Assembly: GCA_900550625.1 (NCBI GenBank)
Contig: URSW01000110.1
Coordinates: 1 to 6,060 of the forward strand
Direction: 5' to 3'
DNA length: 6,060 nucleotides
Source of the DNA: an uncultured Eubacteriales bacterium
Lineage (GTDB): Bacteria > Bacillota > Clostridia > Oscillospirales > CAG-272
The stretch's first letter is position 1. Each line of letters opens with the position of its first letter. The notes under the pieces were generated by a model. The model searched no databases and was not told where the DNA came from. It saw only the letters and a list, made by a program, of their open reading frames with translations. Shown here piece after piece: positions 1 through 6,060 of the stretch. Position numbers and translations under genes: made by a program.

Positions 1-1264
1 CAGCGAACGCATGGCGGGACTGTGCCGCAAAATGGGATATACCGTTTGCGACGAGCCCGAAAAGGCAAAGCTGATCCTCGTGAATACCTGCGCAGTGCGC
101 GAGCACGCAGAGAAAAAGGCACTCTCCATAATCGGACAGTACAAGCATATAAAGGATGCCGATCCCGATGTCGTGATAGGCGTCGGCGGATGCATGGTAA
201 CGCAGGGACACAGAGCGGATAAGCTTAAATACAGCTATCCGTATGTCAGCTTCGTTTTCGATACCGGATCGCTTCATATGCTTCCGGAGCTTGTGTATTC
301 CGCGGTCAGCGGCGGCCGCAGATTCGAATCCTGCGACGACGATTTCAGGATTCCCGAGGGAATCGACTCCGAGCGGAGCGTGAAGCACAGCGCATGGCTC
401 AGCATAATGTACGGCTGTAATAATTTCTGTTCGTACTGCATTGTTCCTTATACGAGAGGGCGCGAGAGAAGCCGTACTCCCGATGCGGTGATAGATGAGG
501 CGAAACGCCTCGTCGCCGACGGCGCAAAGGAGATAACCCTGCTCGGGCAGAACGTCAATTCCTACGGCAACGACACCGACTTTTCGTGCTCGTTCGCCGA
601 GCTTGTCAGCCGCATATGCGCAATAGACGGAGATTTCCGCCTCCGCTTTATGACGAGCCATCCGAAAGACGTGACCGATGAGCTGATCGACGTTTTTTCC
701 GCCGAGGATAAGGTCGTGAAGCATTTTCACCTGCCGCTTCAGTCCGGATCCGACCGAATCCTGAAAAGCATGAACCGCCATTACGATCTTGCGCATTATA
801 TGGATACGGTCGCAAAGCTGAAGGCGAAATGCCCCGACGTCAGCCTGACGAGCGATATAATCGTTTCGTTCCCCGGCGAGACCGAGGATGACTTTGAATG
901 TACGCTGAAAGCGCTTGAAGCGGTACGTTACGACATGATCTTTTCGTTCATTTATTCGCCGCGCACCGGGACAAAGGCGGCTGAAATGCCCGGTCAGATA
1001 CCGCATGAGGTATCAACGGAGCGTTTTGCGCGCATGATAGAGCTGCAGAATGAGATCTCACGCGAGAGAAACGAACGCTTCGTCGGCAGAACAATGAAGC
1101 TTCTTGCCACGGAGATAAGCAAAACCGACAGCGGAAATCTTACGGGCCGCGGAGATTCCCCGAGACCGATACATTTCCCGGGCACGCCGGAGCTTATAGG
1201 CTCGTTTGTCAACGTCCGTGTCGATTCTGCCGATACGTTCTCGATAAACGGAACGCTTGTATGA
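1..1264 (+). CDS. miaB: tRNA-2-methylthio-N6-dimethylallyladenosine synthase MiaB, 5'-truncated by the window edge
   Basis: MiaB is a cytoplasmic radical-SAM methylthiotransferase that converts i6A37 to ms2i6A37 in tRNAs reading UNN codons. The reading frame is open from base 2 and already reads SER before the ATG at 11. That matches the family sequence after the missing TYGCQxN motif, so the ATG at 11 is internal and the true start lies upstream. The two remaining N-terminal UPF0004-domain cysteines, ligands of the auxiliary 4Fe-4S cluster, are in NTCAVREHAE (Cys at 89-91) and GGCM (Cys at 191-193). The radical-SAM CX3CX2C motif is GCNNFCSYC, with Cys codons at 416, 428 and 437. LLGQNVNSYG, the SHP of FMTSHP, HLPLQSGS and FPGETEDDF are family signatures, and the first separates MiaB from RimO and MtaB. 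A C-terminal TRAM domain (about 1065-1261) ends the protein; its loop reads LTGRGDSPRPIHFPG, less typical than the usual TxxN form. Stop TGA is at 1262-1264. The ylbF-family gene follows after 30 bases, probably cotranscribed. Confidence 0.96.
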   Translation, partial: SERMAGLCRKMGYTVCDEPEKAKLILVNTCAVREHAEKKALSIIGQYKHIKDADPDVVIGVGGCMVTQGHRADKLKYSYPYVSFVFDTGSLHMLPELVYSAVSGGRRFESCDDDFRIPEGIDSERSVKHSAWLSIMYGCNNFCSYCIVPYTRGRERSRTPDAVIDEAKRLVADGAKEITLLGQNVNSYGNDTDFSCSFAELVSRICAIDGDFRLRFMTSHPKDVTDELIDVFSAEDKVVKHFHLPLQSGSDRILKSMNRHYDLAHYMDTVAKLKAKCPDVSLTSDIIVSFPGETEDDFECTLKALEAVRYDMIFSFIYSPRTGTKAAEMPGQIPHEVSTERFARMIELQNEISRERNERFVGRTMKLLATEISKTDSGNLTGRGDSPRPIHFPGTPELIGSFVNVRVDSADTFSINGTLV

Positions 1265-1281
1265 AAAATCAAAAGAAAAAC

Positions 1282-1286
1282 AGGAG
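1282..1286 (+). promoter_or_regulatory. Shine-Dalgarno of the ylbF-family gene
   Basis: AGGAG lies 8 bases before the ATG at 1295 in an A-rich 30-base gap after miaB. It favours the ATG at 1295 over the in-frame ATG at 1310, which would sit 23 bases away. The gap holds no hairpin, so transcription probably continues from miaB. Confidence 0.85.
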
Positions 1287-1294
1287 AAGATAAA

Positions 1295-1693
1295 ATGAAA
1301 AATACGGTTATGAATGATGAAACGGCAGACGCCGTCCGTGAGCTCGGACGCCTTATCCGCACCGACGCGAGATACATCGCGCTGAACGAAGCGGAGGAAA
1401 AGTATAATAACGATCCCGAGATGACGAAGCTTATCACCGAGTACAACGTGCAGCAGAGCGCGCTTGCGTCACAGTATGCCGAAAAAGAGCGCGATAACGA
1501 TATGATAAAGGCGATAGAGAAGCGTATAGGCGAGATATACGACGCCGTGACCAAGAACGATCTCTATGAGGAGTATCTCCGCGCAAAGGCGGATTACGAT
1601 GAGCTTTACGGAGAGATCAGCGCGCTTCTCCAAACAGAGATAACCGGAAAGGCACCGTGTACACACGACTGCTCCACCTGCGGCTGCCACTGA
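1295..1693 (+). CDS. YlbF/YmcA (Com_YlbF) family protein with cysteine-rich C-terminal tail
   Basis: This 132-residue, mostly helical, highly charged protein resembles the YlbF/YmcA family. The recognised pattern is an N-terminal helix followed by IRTDARYIALNEAEEKY and NDPEM, then long amphipathic helices likely to form a helical bundle or coiled coil (about residues 5-115). In B. subtilis the relatives YmcA (RicA) and YlbF (RicF) join YaaT (RicT) in a cytoplasmic complex that carries Fe-S clusters and influences mRNA maturation, competence, sporulation and biofilm formation. ymcA there also follows miaB (ymcB), so position supports the call. The last 11 residues read CTHDCSTCGCH, with Cys122, Cys126, Cys129, Cys131 and His132, a spacing able to bind a metal or Fe-S cluster. 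There is no signal peptide or membrane segment. Which paralogue (RicA-like or RicF-like) it is cannot be settled here, so no symbol is given. It lies 30 bases after miaB and 37 before mutS. Confidence 0.85.
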   Translation: MKNTVMNDETADAVRELGRLIRTDARYIALNEAEEKYNNDPEMTKLITEYNVQQSALASQYAEKERDNDMIKAIEKRIGEIYDAVTKNDLYEEYLRAKADYDELYGEISALLQTEITGKAPCTHDCSTCGCH

Positions 1694-1719
1694 GATTACA
1701 GATGATATTATTTTGAAGC

Positions 1720-1723
1720 GGGG
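1720..1723 (+). promoter_or_regulatory. Weak, G-rich ribosome binding site of mutS
   Basis: GGGG within AAGCGGGGAT lies 7 bases before the ATG at 1731. It matches the anti-Shine-Dalgarno poorly compared with the sites of the neighbouring genes. This suggests modest initiation or dependence on upstream translation (inference). Confidence 0.45.
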
Positions 1724-1730
1724 ATAATGT

Positions 1731-4316
1731 ATGACTCCGATGATGGAACAGTACTTCGAGGTCAAGGATAAATATAAGGATTATATCCTTTTTTACCGCC
1801 TCGGGGACTTTTATGAAATGTTTTTCGAGGATGCACAGGTCGCATCGCGCGAGCTTGAGCTTACTTTGACGGGACGCGACTGCGGCGAAGAGCAGCGCGC
1901 GCCGATGTGCGGCGTTCCGTATCATTCCGCCGAAGGATATATCGGAAAGCTTATCTCGGCGGGATATAAGGTCGCAATATGCGAGCAGACGGAGGATCCC
2001 GCACTTGCAAAAGGGCTTGTCAAGCGCGAGGTCATCCGCGTTGTGACCCCCGGCACGCTTATCGAATCGACGCTCCTTCCCGAAACGAGAAACAATTATC
2101 TTGCCGCTCTCTATAGCGATGACGGTTCCTTCGGAATCTGCTTTTGCGATATTTCAACCGCATATATGACCTCGACCGTGATAACCGGTGCGGATGCCGA
2201 AACGCTTCTTGCAAACGAGCTCTCGACGTATATGCCGAGGGAGATAATCTCGAATGTACCGTTCGCGGATATCGAAGCCGTTTCAAAATGGCTTGCCGAG
2301 AAGGACGGCCGGGTGCTTTACTCTCCGCTTCCGGATAAATTCACAAGTGAAAACGCGGATAAAGCGCACGAGCGCTTCGGCGAATGCGACGAACGGGTTC
2401 TTTTTGCCGCGGGCGGCGCGCTTGCGTACATCGAAGAGACACAGAAAACGGACGCATCGTATATCCGTTCGATGTCTGTTTATTCGCGGTCGCAGTTTCT
2501 CGAGATGGATTCATCGACAAGGCGTAATCTCGAGCTTTGCGAGACGATTGTCGGCAAGGACAAACGCGGATCGCTCCTTTGGGTTCTCGATCGCACGAAT
2601 ACCGCGGCGGGAGCGAGAATGCTCCGTGAGCGGATAGAGCATCCCGTGACCTCGATCCCCGAAATACTCCGCCGTCAGAGCGCGGTAGGTGCGCTTGCCG
2701 AAAACCTCATGCTCCGCGAGGAGCTTTCGGAGAAGCTTTCGTCCGTGCTCGACCTCGAGCGGCTTATAACCAGAGTCATATACAAGACTGCGAGCGCACG
2801 CGAGCTTCGAGCGATATGTCAGACGGTTTCCGTGATCCCGGATATAAAGAGACTTCTCTGCTCGTCGGATCATGACGAACTCATATCCCTCGGCACAAAT
2901 GCGGACGAGCTTTCGGACGTACGCGAGCTTATCGACGATACGATAGTCGATACACCTCCTTTTCAGGTGCGCGAGGGCGGAATGATAAAGCCCGGATACA
3001 GTCCCGAGCTTGATGAGCTTCGCTCGATAGTCGATGACAGCAAAACGTATCTGTCCGAGATCGAGAACGCCGAAAAAGAGAAGACCGGAATCCAAAAGCT
3101 GAAAATAGGCTATAACCGCGTGTTCGGTTATTATATCGAGATACCGCGTTCGTCCTCCGAGAATGTCCCCGAGGGGTACATAAGAAAGCAGACTCTCTCG
3201 AATTCGGAGCGCTTTATCACAGAAGAACTCAAAGAGCTTGAATCGAGAATACTCGGAGCTGGAGACAAAATAAAATCCATCGAATACGACTACTTCTGCG
3301 CGATCCGCGATAAGGTGGCGGAGAGCGCCGACAGGATCCGCGAGGGAGCGGCGCTCCTTGCCGAGGTTGATTTTTACTGCAGCCTTGCCGCCGCGGCATA
3401 TTCCGGCGGATACATCTGCCCGGAGATTTCGGCAGGGGATGAGCTTATTATAAAGGACGGACGGCATCCCGTCGTCGAACAGTTTGTCTCGGACTCATAC
3501 TTTGTGCCGAATGATACGGAGCTTGATTGCCGTGACAACCGCCTCGCGCTTATCACGGGTCCCAATATGGCGGGAAAAAGCACATATATGCGGCAGGTCG
3601 CACTGATCGTGCTGATGGCGCAGATCGGCTCGTTCGTTCCCGCAAAATATGCGAAGGTCGGCATAGTCGATAAGCTCTTTACCCGCGTCGGCGCGTCTGA
3701 CGATCTTTCACGCGGACAGTCCACGTTCATGCTCGAAATGAGCGAGGTGTCCTACATACTGAAGAACGCTACGAAGAAAAGCCTCATCCTTTACGATGAA
3801 ATAGGACGCGGTACAAGCACGTACGACGGAATGTCGATCGCGCGTGCGGTGGCGGAGTATACGGCGTCTAAAAAGCTCGGCGCAAAGACGCTTTTCGCCA
3901 CGCATTATCATGAGCTTACCGCTCTCGAGGACGAGCTTCCCGGAATCGTGAATTACAATATCGCGGCGAAAAAGCGCGGCGAAAACATAACATTCCTGAG
4001 AAAGATCGTGCGCGGACCGACGGACGACAGCTACGGAATCGACGTCGCGCGCCTTGCGGGTGTGCCCGATTCCGTTATCAGACGCGCACGGGAGATACTC
4101 GCCTCTCTTGAATCGGGAGATGCTCCGCGCGCGGCGAAGGGCGGATATGCGTCAAACATCTCACAGAAAGAACGCGGAGACAACATTCCGCTTTCCTTCG
4201 AGGATATGGCGAAGGACGATATCGTGAACGCAATAGAAAATACCGATATAAATACTCTCACGCCGATCGAGGCGATGAATTTGATATTTGATTGGAAAAA
4301 GAAGCTTATGAAATGA
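1731..4316 (+). CDS. mutS: DNA mismatch repair protein MutS, complete
   Basis: MutS binds base-base mismatches and small loops in newly replicated DNA, then becomes an ATP-bound sliding clamp that recruits MutL. At 861 residues it has the usual MutS1 length (E. coli 853). Domains in order: mismatch recognition (about 1-115) with the Phe-x-Glu wedge in GDFYE (Phe27, Glu29); connector (about 125-250); lever and clamp (about 265-540), including GYNRVFGYYIE at 460-470 and the IRKQTL stretch; and the ABC-type ATPase with Walker A GPNMAGKST at 610-618, Walker B LILYDE ending Asp689-Glu690, the following GRGTST signature, and the conserved histidines of THYHEL (724-729). A C-terminal helix-turn-helix region ends in TPIEAMNLIFDWKKKL. 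The start at 1731 is the earliest possible because an in-frame TAA lies at 1725-1727; it keeps the family's TPMMxQY beginning, and the ATGs at 1740 and 1743 would remove it. All key catalytic residues are present. mutL follows after 13 bases. Confidence 0.98.
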   Translation: MTPMMEQYFEVKDKYKDYILFYRLGDFYEMFFEDAQVASRELELTLTGRDCGEEQRAPMCGVPYHSAEGYIGKLISAGYKVAICEQTEDPALAKGLVKREVIRVVTPGTLIESTLLPETRNNYLAALYSDDGSFGICFCDISTAYMTSTVITGADAETLLANELSTYMPREIISNVPFADIEAVSKWLAEKDGRVLYSPLPDKFTSENADKAHERFGECDERVLFAAGGALAYIEETQKTDASYIRSMSVYSRSQFLEMDSSTRRNLELCETIVGKDKRGSLLWVLDRTNTAAGARMLRERIEHPVTSIPEILRRQSAVGALAENLMLREELSEKLSSVLDLERLITRVIYKTASARELRAICQTVSVIPDIKRLLCSSDHDELISLGTNADELSDVRELIDDTIVDTPPFQVREGGMIKPGYSPELDELRSIVDDSKTYLSEIENAEKEKTGIQKLKIGYNRVFGYYIEIPRSSSENVPEGYIRKQTLSNSERFITEELKELESRILGAGDKIKSIEYDYFCAIRDKVAESADRIREGAALLAEVDFYCSLAAAAYSGGYICPEISAGDELIIKDGRHPVVEQFVSDSYFVPNDTELDCRDNRLALITGPNMAGKSTYMRQVALIVLMAQIGSFVPAKYAKVGIVDKLFTRVGASDDLSRGQSTFMLEMSEVSYILKNATKKSLILYDEIGRGTSTYDGMSIARAVAEYTASKKLGAKTLFATHYHELTALEDELPGIVNYNIAAKKRGENITFLRKIVRGPTDDSYGIDVARLAGVPDSVIRRAREILASLESGDAPRAAKGGYASNISQKERGDNIPLSFEDMAKDDIVNAIENTDINTLTPIEAMNLIFDWKKKLMK

Positions 4317-4318
4317 GG

Positions 4319-4323
4319 GGAGG
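4319..4323 (+). promoter_or_regulatory. Shine-Dalgarno of mutL
   Basis: GGAGG, inside the purine run GGGGAGGG directly after the mutS stop codon (4314-4316), lies 6 bases before the ATG at 4330. It is a strong site that fixes the mutL start and, with the 13-base gap, suggests mutS and mutL are translated from one message. Confidence 0.85.
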
Positions 4324-4329
4324 GACACG

Positions 4330-6060
4330 ATGGGAAAGATAAACGTACTCGGCTTTGATATAGCGAACCTTATCGCCGCCGGGGAGGTCGTGGACCGTCC
4401 CGCCTCCGTCGTAAAGGAGCTTCTCGAAAATGCGATCGACGCGGGAGCGAAAAATATAACGGTGGAAATACGCTCCGGCGGGGTCTCGCGCATCCGCGTG
4501 ACAGACGACGGAAGCGGAATCGAGTACGACGACCTTCCGCTTACGATACTGCGTCACGCGACGAGTAAAATCTCCGCCGCGTCAGACCTTGCGCAGATAT
4601 TCACGCTCGGCTTTCGAGGAGAGGCGCTTGCGGCGACGGCGGCGGTTTCAAAGCTGACGATCGTGTCAAAGACGAAGGACGCTCCCCTCGGAGCAAGACT
4701 CATGTCCGAAGCGGGAGAGATACTCAGCCTCGAGGAGACCGGATGCGCGGACGGAACGACGGTAATCGTCGATGAGCTTTTCGCAAATGTACCCGCACGG
4801 CGTAAATTCCTGAAAAAGGATTCAACCGAGACCGCAGCGGTCACGGGAGTCGTCGAAAAGATCGCACTGAGCGCACCGCACATCTCCATACGCTATGTTG
4901 CAGACGGGGAGTGTAAATTCCAGACACCGGGAAACGGCGATCTCAAAGGCGTTATATATGTGCTGTTCGGGCGGGATATCGCCGGGCGCGTCAGATATAT
5001 CGAGCGTGAGGACGGCGGCATCCGCGTGAGCGGGTACATCTCCGAGCCGGACTTCTTCCGCCCGAATAGGAACATGCAGAACTTTTTTATCAATCACCGC
5101 TATGTCAAAAGCCGCACGATGGCGGCGGCTGTAGAACAGGCGTACAATACCCGCATACCGCCCGATAAGTTTCCTTTTTGCGTGCTGAATCTTGAGCTCA
5201 CGCCCGAGGCGGTTGACGTGAACGTCCATCCCGCAAAGCTTGAAGTCAAATTCACAAACGAGAGAATTATCTTCGAGGCGGTGTATTACGCGGTGCTTTC
5301 CGAACTTGAAAAATCGGGGAGCATGCCTCAGCTTGAGGTTGGCTCGCGCGCCGCTCGGAAATTGGCAAATGACGACGGGAGTGCCGCGAAAACGGGGAAT
5401 CGGTCGTTCTGGGTGTCGGGAGCCGACGCACGGAATCTGACGGGCGCTTTCGCTCCGGACAAGAAATCGACGAAGGGCGAGCAGCTCCGCGTCACCGAAA
5501 ATACGGTCAGACTTTCGGCGGAGATCGCGGCTTCGATATTCCCGGAAAATGTCTCCGTCCAAGCATCTGTGCAGAACACGGATGCCGATACCGGGCGTGA
5601 ACCCTCGTCGGCTGCGGAGAATACGGAACGCAGAACGGAAAAGCTTCCCGGACAAATGAATTCCGACACAAAAAACGGAGACGCTCTTTCCTCGCCTGAG
5701 ACGGGCGAAAGCGTGCAGCACACGGATTTTGCCGCCGATCATACAGGAACGCTTCATCATTCATCCCCGGCTGACAGCGCCGCTTTCGGCACTTCCGATA
5801 CATCCGAAAATCGGTCGGGTTCACCGATCGCGGACTTTGCATCGCACGGCGAAAAAGCCTCCGAACGCACTGAAACTGCGGCAAGCGATATCCCGTCATC
5901 CTCGGACGCTCAGCCCGCTTCCGCGGAAAAGCCTGCCGATGAATCGGATTCGGCGGAAGAACGCTCCGATACCGCCGAGAATGAGCGCATTCCCGACTAC
6001 CTTATTCTCGGGGAAGCGTATAACTGCTACATAATTGTTCAGCTTTACGATCGGCTTTTT
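4330..6060 (+). CDS. mutL: DNA mismatch repair protein MutL, 3'-truncated by the window edge, long linker
   Basis: MutL is a GHKL-family ATPase dimer that links mismatch-bound MutS to strand incision; where MutH is absent its C-terminal domain is the endonuclease. My reading of this frame gives 577 codons with no stop to base 6060. The N-terminus carries the ATPase motifs: IAAGEVVDRP, then ELLENAIDAG with Glu30 and Asn34, DDGSGI (59-64), TSKI, GFRGEAL (94-100) and GTTV (142-145) followed by PARRKFL. The transducer domain ends with VNVHPAKLEVKF (about 297-308). A linker of about 220 residues (roughly 331-553) follows; its second half is Ser/Ala/Glu/Asp/Thr-rich. Folded sequence resumes at DYLILGEAYNCYIIVQ (556 on), the start of the dimerization domain. 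The metal-binding endonuclease motif DQHAAHERxxxE, if present, lies beyond the window, so nuclease activity cannot be judged. Assuming a usual C-terminal domain of about 180 residues, the full protein would be near 750, longer than E. coli (615) or B. subtilis (627). Codon use in the linker matches the rest. Confidence 0.97.
   Translation, partial: MGKINVLGFDIANLIAAGEVVDRPASVVKELLENAIDAGAKNITVEIRSGGVSRIRVTDDGSGIEYDDLPLTILRHATSKISAASDLAQIFTLGFRGEALAATAAVSKLTIVSKTKDAPLGARLMSEAGEILSLEETGCADGTTVIVDELFANVPARRKFLKKDSTETAAVTGVVEKIALSAPHISIRYVADGECKFQTPGNGDLKGVIYVLFGRDIAGRVRYIEREDGGIRVSGYISEPDFFRPNRNMQNFFINHRYVKSRTMAAAVEQAYNTRIPPDKFPFCVLNLELTPEAVDVNVHPAKLEVKFTNERIIFEAVYYAVLSELEKSGSMPQLEVGSRAARKLANDDGSAAKTGNRSFWVSGADARNLTGAFAPDKKSTKGEQLRVTENTVRLSAEIAASIFPENVSVQASVQNTDADTGREPSSAAENTERRTEKLPGQMNSDTKNGDALSSPETGESVQHTDFAADHTGTLHHSSPADSAAFGTSDTSENRSGSPIADFASHGEKASERTETAASDIPSSSDAQPASAEKPADESDSAEERSDTAENERIPDYLILGEAYNCYIIVQLYDRLF

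Noticed and set aside
11..13. ATG at 11 as the miaB start
   Set aside because: The frame is open upstream and reads SER in line with the family, the first cluster cysteine would be missing, and no Shine-Dalgarno precedes it. It is an internal methionine of a gene cut by the window edge.
1694..1730. Possible promoter with GATAAT at 1723-1728 before mutS
   Set aside because: No -35 element lies at proper spacing (TTGAAG at 1713 is too close), and the hexamer would overlap the ribosome binding site and sit 3 bases from the start codon.
1776..1794. Terminator-like inverted repeat AAGGAT-TAT-ATCCTT followed by T's near the start of mutS
   Set aside because: The stem is only 6 bp, AT-rich, with a 3-base loop, and it encodes the conserved KDYILF segment of MutS. 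Too weak to call an attenuator or terminator.
2511..3467. 318-codon open frame on the minus strand inside mutS
   Set aside because: It is codon-aligned with mutS, so it stays open only because mutS uses no TTA, CTA or TCA codon in this stretch. Its translation resembles no known family, and the sense strand encodes conserved MutS domains here.
4822..5760. 312-codon open frame on the minus strand inside mutL
   Set aside because: It too is codon-aligned with the sense gene and is bounded exactly by TCA codons of mutL at 4822 and 5761. It is explained by codon bias; the product is Arg-rich with no recognisable domain.
5729..6034. 101-codon plus-strand frame overlapping the mutL linker
   Set aside because: It is out of frame with mutL, Pro/Arg-rich, lacks a ribosome binding site, and is explained by the biased composition of the linker. 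The mutL frame is open throughout and resumes conserved sequence afterwards.

Overview
The window looks like ordinary chromosomal DNA of a Gram-positive bacterium, most likely an anaerobic member of the Clostridia. This is judged from the gene order miaB - ylbF/ymcA-family gene - mutS - mutL, which resembles the Bacillus subtilis arrangement (ymcB-ymcA-cotE-mutS-mutL) without cotE. Purine-rich Shine-Dalgarno sequences and the protein sequences themselves also point that way. Base composition is balanced to slightly GC-rich, with heavy use of CTT, ATA, GCG and CGC codons. The genus cannot be read from the sequence.

Layout: all four genes lie on the + strand with gaps of 30, 37 and 13 bases. 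No terminator or convincing promoter is visible between them, so they are probably one transcription unit. Bases 1-1264 are the 3' part of miaB, a radical-SAM tRNA methylthiotransferase whose N-terminus lies left of the window. Bases 1295-1693 encode a small YlbF/YmcA (Com_YlbF) family protein with an unusual cysteine-rich C-terminal tail. Bases 1731-4316 are a complete mutS (861 residues). Bases 4330-6060 are the 5' part of mutL. It stays open to the window edge and breaks off just inside the C-terminal dimerization domain, after an unusually long low-complexity linker.

How they work together: MutS and MutL are the core of DNA mismatch repair. MutS finds the mismatch and MutL couples this to strand incision. 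MiaB makes the 2-methylthio group of ms2i6A at tRNA position 37 using two Fe-S clusters. YlbF/YmcA proteins in Bacillus belong to the RicAFT (Y) complex, which binds Fe-S clusters and affects RNA processing and development. The cysteine tail seen here fits a metal- or cluster-binding role next to an Fe-S enzyme.

Nothing here is clearly a new system. The two points most worth a second look are the CX3CX2CXCH tail of the YlbF-family protein and the roughly 220-residue linker in MutL. There is no gene-free stretch longer than 37 bases. I saw no RNA gene, mobile element, CRISPR array or attachment site.
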